The notes under the pieces: generated by a model | Told to the model about the DNA's origin: nothing | Seen by the model: only the letters and a program-made list of their open reading frames with translations | The model's database searches: none | Part shown: positions 35,948-43,810 of the stretch, one piece after another | How the letters are laid out: every line of letters begins with the position of its first letter | Numbering within the stretch: position 1 is the stretch's first letter | Assembly: GCA_041675505.1 (NCBI GenBank) | Contig: JBAYTR010000003.1 | Coordinates: 1-64,000 of the forward strand | Length of the DNA stretch: 64,000 bases | Source: JAGPCK01 sp041675505 | GTDB taxonomy: Bacteria; Bacteroidota; Bacteroidia; UKL13-3 | Direction of reading: 5' to 3' | Program-made: the position numbers and the translations under genes

Positions 35948-36610
35948 ATGAACAAAATCAGGATTGCTATTGTGGATGACCACAAAATATTCAGACAAGG
36001 AGTTAAATCTGTTTTACAACCGGTTAAAAACTTTGAGGTAGTGCTGGAAGTGAATAACGGACAGGATTTGCTGGATCAATTTTCTGCTATTTTACCTGAT
36101 GTAGTGTTAATGGATATAAAGATGGCCGGTATGGATGGCATTACAACCACACGTCATCTGATACAAACTCATCCGCAGGCCAGAGTGATTGGCCTTTCAG
36201 TATTTGATCAGGAAATTTATATTTCTAATATGTTTGAAGCGGGTGCAAAAGGGTATTTGCTTAAAGATGCGGAGCCTGAAGAGATTGTATATGCTATAAA
36301 TAAAGTACATGAAGGAGACTACCATTTCAAGGGCCGGTTATCTAATATTTTATATGAGAAACTCTTTCATCAGTTGAACAAGACTGATGAGCAGGTTACT
36401 ACACCGCTGGCAGCACTTGCTCCGGCTGAGGTGGATATACTTAAATTGATTTGTGCCGAGCAAACCAACAAAGAAATAAGTGATAAGTTGAACATGAGTG
36501 TGAAAACGGTAGAAAATTACCGAAACAAATTGTTGTCAAAAACAGGCTCTAAAAACGTGGTGGGTTTAGTAACCTTTGCCATAAAAAAGGGCTACCTTAT
36601 TATAGAGTAA
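35948..36610 (+). CDS. LuxR/NarL-family response regulator, 220 aa
   Basis: Receiver domain with the acidic pair DD (10-11), phospho-acceptor Asp56 in VVLMDIKMAG and Lys in YLLKDAEPEE. The C-terminal LuxR helix-turn-helix is LAPAEVDILKLICAEQTNKEISDKLNMSVKTVENYRNKLLSKTG. It is the only DNA-binding protein recognised in the 28-45-kb region and is therefore the natural candidate to bind the 22-bp-phased boxes; NarL-type dimers bind short inverted repeats. Convergent with 36614-37105, only 3 bp between stops. Binding to the boxes is inference. Confidence 0.92.
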   Translation: MNKIRIAIVDDHKIFRQGVKSVLQPVKNFEVVLEVNNGQDLLDQFSAILPDVVLMDIKMAGMDGITTTRHLIQTHPQARVIGLSVFDQEIYISNMFEAGAKGYLLKDAEPEEIVYAINKVHEGDYHFKGRLSNILYEKLFHQLNKTDEQVTTPLAALAPAEVDILKLICAEQTNKEISDKLNMSVKTVENYRNKLLSKTGSKNVVGLVTFAIKKGYLIIE

Positions 36611-36613
36611 TTT

Positions 36614-37105
36614 TTAAAGCCTAAGCCAACGCAGCATGTTGGGGTAACGGTGTTCTGTATTGTCTTTCGGGTTGGCACAAAAGCCTGCCCATTGCATTAA
36701 GGGTAGCCCGATGTAATTCCCTCCGGTATAATTTTCTATGTACCAGTCTGAGTGCCCTTTGTATCCTTGAGGATGAAACACTACTTCAGGAGGCAGGCCA
36801 AGTTTAACCAGAGCAGCATAACTCCAGGCAATGGCCATCATTTCTTCCCCCATAGCTGTGCTTTCTGATTTATCCTTGGAGACATTGCCACACAATTGGA
36901 CTCTGTCGGCTGGTTCAGCCACAGCAATGTGTCCCGCTTCATGTAAAATATCTCCGGGATGTTGAAGTTGATCAAGATCAATTTGTAATGTGCCGTTTAC
37001 TATGTCAATACCGGGTAAAAAAGTAGAGTGTGGCAAAGAAGTAAAATTGCAGGGTATGCCTACCTCATGAAGAAAAGCCAGTATTTGGTCAATGTGTGTT
37101 TGCAT
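36614..37105 (-). CDS. Zincin-like protein with HEAGH motif, 163 aa
   Basis: Small single-domain protein with HEAGH at 55-59 (PGDILHEAGHIAVA), the HExxH zinc-metalloprotease signature, and a downstream Glu in GEEMMAIAWSYAAL that could be the third ligand. The C-terminal part LPPEVVFHPQGYKG and YIGLPLMQWAGF is shared with the catalytically erased paralogue at 31142-31669. No signal peptide. It lies 20 bp downstream of a leader hairpin with a T-run and about 170 bp from array 3, so expression may be attenuated. Peptidase activity is inferred from the motif. Confidence 0.75.
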   Translation of the reverse strand: MQTHIDQILAFLHEVGIPCNFTSLPHSTFLPGIDIVNGTLQIDLDQLQHPGDILHEAGHIAVAEPADRVQLCGNVSKDKSESTAMGEEMMAIAWSYAALVKLGLPPEVVFHPQGYKGHSDWYIENYTGGNYIGLPLMQWAGFCANPKDNTEHRYPNMLRWLRL

Positions 37106-37118
37106 AAATTCCTTTTCT

Positions 37119-37155
37119 AAAAAAAACGGGTACCTTGTTTAAGACACCCGTTTTT
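37119..37155 (-). terminator. Leader terminator/attenuator hairpin before the zincin-like gene
   Basis: On the minus strand, AAAAACGGGT (37155-37146) pairs with ACCCGTTTTT (37131 downward) around a 14-base loop, and the stem runs into eight T residues ending at 37119. This is a standard intrinsic terminator, placed between the promoter and the start codon at 37105. It comes right after a 15-codon frame. Confidence 0.6.
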
Positions 37156-37201
37156 ACCGTGTATACTCGACCACGGTGTTGCATACAGAATTTTTCTTCA
37201 T
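37154..37201 (-). CDS. Possible 15-aa leader peptide
   Basis: ATG 37201 to TAA 37156-37154 encodes MKKNSVCNTVVEYTR. It lies between a TATTTTTG -7 element (37250-37243) and the terminator hairpin, and its stop falls in the first stem arm. Placement is that of a leader peptide or a very small expressed peptide. Too short to support by composition. Confidence 0.3.
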   Translation of the reverse strand: MKKNSVCNTVVEYTR

Positions 37202-37242
37202 AGCGGTATCTTATTTTTTAAATACTAGCCTGAATTGTTTGA

Positions 37243-37250
37243 CAAAAATA
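37243..37250 (-). promoter_or_regulatory. Putative -7 element (TATTTTTG) of the zincin-like gene
   Basis: Perfect TAnnTTTG match on the minus strand, 23 bp from the nearest box of array 3. No clear -33 TTG, consistent with dependence on an activator. Confidence 0.5.
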
Positions 37251-37273
37251 TAAAGGAGCGGAGTCAATGTTTG

Positions 37274-37331
37274 TAGAATAAACCCTAAAAATGCTTAGGG
37301 AAAACCCTAATTATTTTTAGGGTTTTCCCTA
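37274..37331. promoter_or_regulatory. Operator array 3: three 14-bp boxes at 22-bp steps
   Basis: TAGAATAAACCCTA at 37274-37287, TAGGGAAAACCCTA at 37296-37309, TAGGGTTTTCCCTA at 37318-37331. It lies between the divergent zincin-like gene and the PhyH-type gene. The outer boxes face opposite ways, as would suit two divergent promoters. Confidence 0.85.
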
Positions 37332-37400
37332 AGCAAAAAGAAGTGATATCACTCTACTAAAGCTAAAATGCGGATATAAATTGCTTTGCTAATCATCAAC

Positions 37401-38381
37401 ATGAATAACGGGGCAACTGCGAAAGAGGGTGAGTGCTATGCAATATTGTATAGGCTTTGGGAAAATGCTTACAGCGGATTAAGGAAATCGCTGAAAGAGG
37501 AATATGCTTCTTCGCGCAGAGTAATTAGTTTGCTGGGTTTAAGTATGGAGTTGGTTCTGGTGTTTCTTTATTCCCATCGGTGTTCGTTTGAGGACTTTGT
37601 CGTCTGGTTAAGTGAACAAACAGGGAAGGACATAAACAGTAATTATTTAGAGGAGCTACTTGTGCTGCATGAACAAAAAATGAACCTGCCCTTTCAACCC
37701 GTTCTCAGTTCAGAGCAAATGCAGTTTTGGGAGAAAAACGGTTTTATAAAAATTCCGGAAGCTGTTTCAGCAGATGAATGTAAACAAGTGGAAAAAGCCA
37801 TTTGGGATTTTCTCGGAGCATCACTTGCTGACTCAGAAAGCTGGTACAAGCCACATTCCGGTATTAAGGGACTTATGCTTACTTTGGCGCATCATCCCTC
37901 TTTGAACGCCTTGCGTCAATCGGATAAAATCAGGAACATTTTCAGGCAACTGTATGGAACCAACCGCATTTTTCCGTTAGTGGATAAGTGCAGCTTTAAT
38001 CCGCCAGAGACTGAGAATTACAAATTCAGGGGAAGTGCTTTGCATTGGGACACCAGTATACAATGCCCTATCCCTTATGTATTGCAGGGAATGATGTATG
38101 TAAATGATGTGGAACCTAACGGAGGCGCATTTAGTTGTGTGCCCGGCTTTCATCTTGAAATAGACTACTGGATTTCTCAATTTCCTTCTTCAACAGATAT
38201 TCGAGCCATGGCTGCATCGAAACTTAAAGCTGAAGTGATACCCGGAAAAGCAGCAGACTTTATAATATGGCAACAGGCACTTCCGCATGCAGCCACACCC
38301 AACAAAGGAAAACATCCCCGACTGGCTCAGTACTTCACGTATTTACCTGAGGATTTTACAGATGAGCGGGAGTGGGAATAG
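37401..38381 (+). CDS. PhyH-family Fe(II)/2-oxoglutarate dioxygenase, 326 aa
   Basis: The C-terminal 220 residues are a phytanoyl-CoA-dioxygenase-like fold: NGFIKIPEAVSADEC entry strand, HWDTS giving His215 and Asp217, then LPHAATPNKGKHPRLAQY giving His296 and the Arg for 2-oxoglutarate. The N-terminal 95 residues are helical and not typical of the family. ATG 37401 preferred over a TTG 15 bp upstream. Third predicted Fe(II)/2-oxoglutarate oxygenase of the locus, 69 bp after array 3 and followed by the GH25 lipoprotein. Natural substrates of relatives are lipids and small metabolites. Confidence 0.82.
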   Translation: MNNGATAKEGECYAILYRLWENAYSGLRKSLKEEYASSRRVISLLGLSMELVLVFLYSHRCSFEDFVVWLSEQTGKDINSNYLEELLVLHEQKMNLPFQPVLSSEQMQFWEKNGFIKIPEAVSADECKQVEKAIWDFLGASLADSESWYKPHSGIKGLMLTLAHHPSLNALRQSDKIRNIFRQLYGTNRIFPLVDKCSFNPPETENYKFRGSALHWDTSIQCPIPYVLQGMMYVNDVEPNGGAFSCVPGFHLEIDYWISQFPSSTDIRAMAASKLKAEVIPGKAADFIIWQQALPHAATPNKGKHPRLAQYFTYLPEDFTDEREWE

Positions 38382-38429
38382 ACATAGAGGAAAATAATAA
38401 TATACAAGTCAGATTTAACACCATACGAT

Positions 38430-39230
38430 ATGAAAAAATTTACTTTACCAGCAGTTGTAATCTTACTCTTGATTATTCATGCGTGCCATGATATGAGTAA
38501 GGGAGAAAAAAATCCCGGAACAACAGACAGTTCAGGTGTTGTTAGCACTCCGGTTGATAGTCAGCAACAAACAGCAGCAACATCCGCTCCATCTGCAAAC
38601 AATCAAGCCGTTTTGGGTATTGACGTTTCACATTTTCAGCAAAAAATTAACTGGGAAGAAATAAAGCAAGCCGGCATACAGTTTACGTATTACAAAGCTA
38701 CCCAGGGCGTAAACAGTACCGACCCTAATTTTCAACACAACAGGGAAGGAGCTGAGGCTTCAGCAATGTATAATGGGGCCTATCATTTTTACATGGCAGC
38801 AGATGATCCGGTAAAACAGGCAGAGCATTTTCTTCAACACCTGTTGCCTCTAAAGGCAGGCCAGTTGCCACCTGTTTTAGATATAGAACAAGGAAGTGTG
38901 ACTAACACTACAGATAAAGAAAAGCTGATGAAGGATGTTTTAATCTGGCTACAAACAGTGGAGCAAAAAGCAGGCATACGTCCCATTATATATACCAATC
39001 ATCCTTTTGGTGACGAATATTTACGGCATGCTGATTTTAGTAATTATCACCTGTGGATTGCTGAGTATGGTGTGGCAAAGCCTAAAATTCCTTTTGCCTG
39101 GACAAAAAAAGGTTGGCTCATTTGGCAAAGAACAGAGCGGGGTAAAATAGAAGGAGCTGTAGGTAATGTGGACCACGATATTTTGAATGGTGACTTAGAA
39201 GTGTTAAAGCAATTAGCGGCAGTTAAATAA
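38430..39230 (+). CDS. GH25 muramidase lipoprotein, 266 aa
   Basis: Lipoprotein signal ending LLIIHAC with Cys19, a Ser/Thr/Gln linker (20-60), then a glycoside hydrolase family 25 barrel: VLGIDVSHFQQKINWEEIK (Asp65), FTYYKATQG, YHFYMAADDP, PPVLDIEQGS (Asp151, Glu153, the catalytic acids), and YHLWIAEYG. It cleaves the MurNAc-GlcNAc bond of peptidoglycan; the lipid anchor places it on the inner or outer membrane, possibly at the cell surface. It follows the PhyH-type gene by 48 bp in the array 3 plus-strand unit. Confidence 0.9.
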   Translation: MKKFTLPAVVILLLIIHACHDMSKGEKNPGTTDSSGVVSTPVDSQQQTAATSAPSANNQAVLGIDVSHFQQKINWEEIKQAGIQFTYYKATQGVNSTDPNFQHNREGAEASAMYNGAYHFYMAADDPVKQAEHFLQHLLPLKAGQLPPVLDIEQGSVTNTTDKEKLMKDVLIWLQTVEQKAGIRPIIYTNHPFGDEYLRHADFSNYHLWIAEYGVAKPKIPFAWTKKGWLIWQRTERGKIEGAVGNVDHDILNGDLEVLKQLAAVK

Positions 39231-39231
39231 T

Positions 39232-39540
39232 ATGATGGAAGAAATAAAACCCGACAATTCTGCTGATGTAAATAGTAATGTTTTTAACGGGTCTTTGGGC
39301 CTTATAGGTGTTTGCTTAACTGTGGTGTCGCTGTTTCAGATAACGGATAAGCGAGCACTATCACGCATGGACGAGTGTTTGTGTTTAGCCACATTTGTTT
39401 TTTTGCTATCAGCATTCTTTGCTTATTGTTCCATGCGGAAAAATAACCACAGGCATTTGTTTCGTTTGGCAGATATATTTTTTACTATCGGACTAATAGT
39501 GATACTCTTTGCCGGTGTAGTTATGCTTATGGAGCTTTAA
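39232..39540 (+). CDS. Small membrane protein, 102 aa
   Basis: Three hydrophobic helices (about 22-38, 50-66 and 82-101) joined by short basic loops (MRKNNHRH). N-terminal 18 residues are acidic and disordered. It starts 1 bp after the stop of the GH25 gene, so it is translationally coupled to it and may hold or restrain the muramidase. Family not recognised. Confidence 0.65.
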   Translation: MMEEIKPDNSADVNSNVFNGSLGLIGVCLTVVSLFQITDKRALSRMDECLCLATFVFLLSAFFAYCSMRKNNHRHLFRLADIFFTIGLIVILFAGVVMLMEL

Positions 39541-39576
39541 GGTATTCAGTAAGGTTATGCTTTAAATTGGAGGCAT

Positions 39577-40617
39577 TCAATTTTCAAACACTACTTTATC
39601 TGCTTTATCCTCTACCAGCAAGGTGGCAATGCGTTCCAGTTCATCTTCATTTTCCTGTGCACACAAGGTACCTAATTCAACTAATGCCGCTAAGTTTTCA
39701 GGTGTGGCATCTGCCATGTTGGTATCTGCATTGTACATTTTGGTTGGTGAAATGCGGGCATATTGATGCGGGCGGCTTACAGCATCAAATATTTTTTTCA
39801 GGTAAAAATCAGTCACCTCACTGCTGCCCGACATCATGATATCCAACAGCGGAGTGAGCCAGCTTACCATGCCCCAGTTTTTGGCTTTACTGTATTCGTA
39901 TGACTTTTGTTCGCTACCGGTACCCAGTGAAAGAATAAACATATCAGCCGCAGTAATCTTATCTTCTTTGTTTTCACCTTTGGCATTACGTACTTCAGAG
40001 TAGGCGCACATAGCAGGGTTATTAACTACTACACCACCATCAATTAACGGATAGGAAACCTTGGAAAGTGATTTTATGTAGGCCGCTTCAAAATAAGTTG
40101 GTGCAGCAGAAGTAGCACGGCAAACATCTTTTACGTAGTAATCATAAGCAGCACCGCGTTGCAGCGCATCAGCCTGTGTGAAAAAATGTGCCCTCCGGTT
40201 TTTTATATCATAGGAAGATATCAGACAGGGTTTGATAAGTTCACTTAATTTGAGTGAGCCGAAATAACTGCGCAATAGTTTTTCAAGCACCATCACATCA
40301 TAACGCTCATCTGTTAGTCCGCCCATGGATTCCAGTTTTTTCCACGTAGGTATATCAAAAATATTACCTCCGTTTTTTATGTACAGGTCAACAGCTTCCT
40401 GAGCAGAGAAGCGTGCCTTATTATTTTTATCAGGCGTAAGGTACAAACAGGTGAGTATTCCTCCGGTGCTGGTGCCCGCCATAAAATCAAAAAAATCAGA
40501 TAATCGCGCTTGCGGGTTATTACTCTTTTTTTGCAGTTTTTCTTCCAGTATGCTCAGTATGGTGCCGGGCACAATTCCACGTATACCACCACCATCAATA
40601 GACAGTATTTTTTTCAT
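39577..40617 (-). CDS. Patatin-like phospholipase, 346 aa
   Basis: All patatin marks are present: oxyanion loop SIDGGGIRG (residues 6-14), nucleophile GTSTGG with Ser50, and the catalytic Asp193 in LIDGGVVVNN, plus RATSAAPTYF. No signal peptide or sorting signal. It hydrolyses acyl esters of membrane lipids using a Ser-Asp dyad. It is the last gene of the array 4 operon and starts directly after the stop of the 607-aa gene. CapV-type anti-phage patatins have the same layout, but no CD-NTase gene is nearby. Confidence 0.88.
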   Translation of the reverse strand: MKKILSIDGGGIRGIVPGTILSILEEKLQKKSNNPQARLSDFFDFMAGTSTGGILTCLYLTPDKNNKARFSAQEAVDLYIKNGGNIFDIPTWKKLESMGGLTDERYDVMVLEKLLRSYFGSLKLSELIKPCLISSYDIKNRRAHFFTQADALQRGAAYDYYVKDVCRATSAAPTYFEAAYIKSLSKVSYPLIDGGVVVNNPAMCAYSEVRNAKGENKEDKITAADMFILSLGTGSEQKSYEYSKAKNWGMVSWLTPLLDIMMSGSSEVTDFYLKKIFDAVSRPHQYARISPTKMYNADTNMADATPENLAALVELGTLCAQENEDELERIATLLVEDKADKVVFEN

Positions 40618-42441
40618 TTATTTGGTTTTTTTACAGGGTGTTTTGTGGCGGTGCTGCTGTGTATAAAAGTCGAACACGGGAATATCAATTAATACACCGG
40701 CTCGCCAAAACCAGTCTTTGTTATAAAATACAGGAGTACCTGTTGCGGAAACACTGCTCAGTTCAGGGCCCATTTGTCCGCCTATATTAATCGAAACGGG
40801 GCAGCGACCTAGTCCTAAACTAAGGTACGCACCGGGTGCAAAAACATTGGCCCAGCTTACATCTGCCAGTTCGGCTGTTCCACCGGCCAGGCGAAAAGAA
40901 GTTACTGCTCCTACATCAATCAAGGGGAAAAACAGTCCTATAGATTTTCCACGGCCCTTGTATTGATTCGTTGCTTTGCATACCATATTTCCCCATCCGG
41001 CATATATACCCACGGGTGCACTGAAACCAAATAAAGCGGTATCTGTATTAAAGTTGTGTCCATAGAAAGTGCCACCGAAAGCGTTTACACTGACGTTAAA
41101 AGTACTGTTACGTTTAACACGATAACTGCCCACAGGTAGCGCAGCATTTTCCAGCGCTTGTACCATGTCATCGCTACTTTCAGCCTTTAGCATGTTGGTG
41201 GCAAACACCAGATACGTTCTGATGGGTTGTAAGGTTGCAGGGGCAACATTATTTTCCAACAACACAAGGCTGTTAATGGCGGCCAATGAATATTGCTTGT
41301 TGAGCAGATGGCTACTGATGTTACTGAGTTGTTGTAAATCGCTCCAAATGCTGTCAACTTTTGCACTGTAGGAAATGTTCAATTCGTTTCTGCCAAAATT
41401 CAATAATTGGGTTAAGATGTTGACAGATGTTTGATAGTATTTCACTACCTGTTCGGTTTTAAGTTGACCCATATTGGAGGCATTCACAATGGGAGCAATT
41501 TGTGCATTGATGGAACTAACCATATTGGAGGCTATGAATAATTTATTAATTACCTCATCAACGTTTACACTTATACTAAGGCTTTTATTTTGTTGTTCAA
41601 GAAGTGCGAGATAAGCTTGTTGGAGCAGGGTATCTTTTCTTAATTCGTTCAGCTCATTTAGCCCGATAAATGCTCGTTTGTTGTCATTTACACGCAGAGC
41701 ATTTACTGTGTAGATAATACCCTCAACAGTTTGTCTAGTATTTTTATCGCTTATACTGTCAAGGTAAACGTCATTGGCCATTGTGCCAAAAGAGCTGAGC
41801 GGTGATCCCGGATTGGCTAACACATTTTGGGAGTAGTTGAGTAGTATCAGAAACAGAAATTTCTCATTGGAGTCATTAAATTTTAGTTCACCTTTTTTTA
41901 CGGCATTACTTATTCCATTGGGTAGTTGTTTCAAATCATTTTCAAAAGCTTCGCGTAAGGCCTCCATAAAATTAGTGTAGTTGTACGGGTCGCTTTGTTG
42001 CAGTACCATTTTACTTTGAGGTAGTAAGCAACCCAGAAGAGGAATGTTGTTGAGGTCGTTTTTGAACTTGGTTAGGAAGGCAATGTTTATTTCCTGTTTA
42101 AAACGGTTGGCGATAAATGTACCAATCGCGTCAATAGCCATAGCGGGTGATGGAGAGGTAAATCCGCTTTGAGGAGAAGCCATAACTGAGGGCCCCGTTC
42201 CGGATGTGATGTACCGGAGCAAAAACTGGTGACGGCTGTTACTTTTGTCAAAACTTTTCGTGTCAAACTGTCCCGCGGAATTTTGAAAATAATACGATAC
42301 TATTTTTCTTATTAGAGCAGAGTCCTTCGCAGTAATGGCATTTCGTATTTCAGTGGCATCATTATACACAAAGCCGGTTTGTGCATATATACTTCCAACA
42401 AGCAGCAGAAGTACATTGCAGAGTAGGATTAATTTTTTCAT
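40618..42441 (-). CDS. Exported protein of unknown function, probable outer-membrane part, 607 aa
   Basis: ATG 42441 gives MKKLILLCNVLLLLVGSIYA, a signal peptide. Residues 25-450 are helical with long amphipathic stretches; residues 455-590 alternate short strands with Gly and aromatic turns (FNVSVNAFGGTFYGHNF, GIYAGWGNMV, GIGLFF-like, GAYLSLGLGRCPVSINIGGQMG), as in a small beta barrel or barrel fragment. Family not recognised. It lies 10 bp after the membrane protease gene and abuts the patatin gene. Perhaps the outer-membrane end of an envelope-spanning assembly. Confidence 0.65.
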   Translation of the reverse strand: MKKLILLCNVLLLLVGSIYAQTGFVYNDATEIRNAITAKDSALIRKIVSYYFQNSAGQFDTKSFDKSNSRHQFLLRYITSGTGPSVMASPQSGFTSPSPAMAIDAIGTFIANRFKQEINIAFLTKFKNDLNNIPLLGCLLPQSKMVLQQSDPYNYTNFMEALREAFENDLKQLPNGISNAVKKGELKFNDSNEKFLFLILLNYSQNVLANPGSPLSSFGTMANDVYLDSISDKNTRQTVEGIIYTVNALRVNDNKRAFIGLNELNELRKDTLLQQAYLALLEQQNKSLSISVNVDEVINKLFIASNMVSSINAQIAPIVNASNMGQLKTEQVVKYYQTSVNILTQLLNFGRNELNISYSAKVDSIWSDLQQLSNISSHLLNKQYSLAAINSLVLLENNVAPATLQPIRTYLVFATNMLKAESSDDMVQALENAALPVGSYRVKRNSTFNVSVNAFGGTFYGHNFNTDTALFGFSAPVGIYAGWGNMVCKATNQYKGRGKSIGLFFPLIDVGAVTSFRLAGGTAELADVSWANVFAPGAYLSLGLGRCPVSINIGGQMGPELSSVSATGTPVFYNKDWFWRAGVLIDIPVFDFYTQQHRHKTPCKKTK

Positions 42442-42451
42442 ATACATGCAA

Positions 42452-43810
42452 TTAATAAATACTTGCCTCAAGTGTTGTCAATATATCGGCCAGCGGACTT
42501 ACAAACGTGTACTGTTCATTTGATCCGATAACCATACCCAGCGCCACATTGCTATCAGTGAAATAAACCATCGCTCCGGAGTCTCCGCCAACAGTAAGTC
42601 CTATATGGTTGTAAGGGTAACGCGATAGTTTAATAAGGTTGTTGAGCGTGTGTATAGTATTGTTGTATTGGAAAGGCACCGGCTCGTTACTTTTACCAAT
42701 GATGTAAGCTTCGCATTGAGTAAGGTTACCTTTGATGAAAACTTTTTTGCCAATGTGTGCAGGCAAATAGTTAACGGGTTGCTGCAACCCGCTTGAGGTA
42801 GGAATCTGATAGCCTGAGCTATCAACCAGGGCAACGTCAAAGTTGTTGTTAAGTGTGCCGTAACTCCAGTTGCCTATCGGGGCAAAGTTGTAGGTGGGTG
42901 AAAGTACGGTATCACGATCTGTTGTTATTTCCCCGCCTTTATCAAGTAGATCACCACCACTTAGTACATGGCTGCACGTGAGGTAACTTATTGCATCAGG
43001 ATTTCGGGTTGGCACTACTGCACAACAAATGGTTCCGTTCATCATCGTTGTATTTTGGTTGCACACTCCGTCACCACTTCCGGCATTTATCTTGGCTACT
43101 CCGCTACCGGTTACTACTTCAGTGTTTACCTGATATGTTTCTCCCGAGGCCAGTTTCACACTGAGCTTTGAAGGAAAATCGTTTCGGTTATTCAGGGAGG
43201 TATTGATGATGATGCAGGTAGATTCAGGAGTATTGGGGTTACTGGATAAACCAATGTGCATATCGGTGTACCCCTTTATTTTTCTTATAGCATCAATATG
43301 TTGGTCAATGGCCATTTGCAGCAATTCATCATAATCCATAGTAAGTGCTTGTTCCTGTTTTTGTGGTATACTCATCTTTTGTTCGAAGTAACTTTGTGCA
43401 GCCTTTCCGCCAAACACAAAAGCTACAATGCTTACCCAATAGCCGTTTAAGCCTACATCGGTGAGGTTCTTGCTTTCCCAACCTGTTTTGATAAGTAGCA
43501 GGCAAATAACATTTACCATCATAAAAACCACAATGCGCATGGTGCTTAATTCTTTGCGTTTGTCGCACAACAAATCCGGAAAAGCCAATGAGCAACCCAG
43601 CATAATAATGAAGAAAATAAGTGCGGCCTTTGTACCGTCAAGCGGAACAATAAACCACCTGCCCGGAATGGCTACTTTGGCAAACAGATATAGCACACCG
43701 GAAAAAATGAGTGCGAAGCCGATGAGTTGAATATAAGAAGCTTTTTTACCTGCACTTTCAATAAGCGGTCGGGTAGCTTGTTGATGCAACAGATCTTTTA
43801 AATAACTCAT
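42452..43810 (-). CDS. Membrane-anchored trypsin-like serine protease, 452 aa
   Basis: Four transmembrane helices (about 27-48, 62-80, 91-108, 123-138), a helical linker to about 180, then a chymotrypsin-fold domain with His281 (TCSHVLSGG), Asp325 (NNFDVALVDSS) and Ser411 (TVGGDSGAMVY) in the right order and spacing. The protease domain faces one side of the membrane; its Cys pairs (CNQ, ICC) suit a periplasmic location. The start overlaps the upstream stop as ATGA, so translation is coupled. Substrate unknown; a co-regulated protein of the locus is possible. Confidence 0.82.
   Translation of the reverse strand: MSYLKDLLHQQATRPLIESAGKKASYIQLIGFALIFSGVLYLFAKVAIPGRWFIVPLDGTKAALIFFIIMLGCSLAFPDLLCDKRKELSTMRIVVFMMVNVICLLLIKTGWESKNLTDVGLNGYWVSIVAFVFGGKAAQSYFEQKMSIPQKQEQALTMDYDELLQMAIDQHIDAIRKIKGYTDMHIGLSSNPNTPESTCIIINTSLNNRNDFPSKLSVKLASGETYQVNTEVVTGSGVAKINAGSGDGVCNQNTTMMNGTICCAVVPTRNPDAISYLTCSHVLSGGDLLDKGGEITTDRDTVLSPTYNFAPIGNWSYGTLNNNFDVALVDSSGYQIPTSSGLQQPVNYLPAHIGKKVFIKGNLTQCEAYIIGKSNEPVPFQYNNTIHTLNNLIKLSRYPYNHIGLTVGGDSGAMVYFTDSNVALGMVIGSNEQYTFVSPLADILTTLEASIY

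Noticed and set aside
37355..37388. Promoter of the PhyH-type gene
   Set aside because: TACTAAAG at 37355 has the expected 23-bp spacing to array 3 but a poor -7 match, and TTGCTTTG at 37381 matches better but is too far; neither is convincing.
39577..40617. CBASS-type patatin effector
   Set aside because: No CD-NTase or Cap2/Cap3 gene in the operon, which instead holds a protease and envelope proteins.
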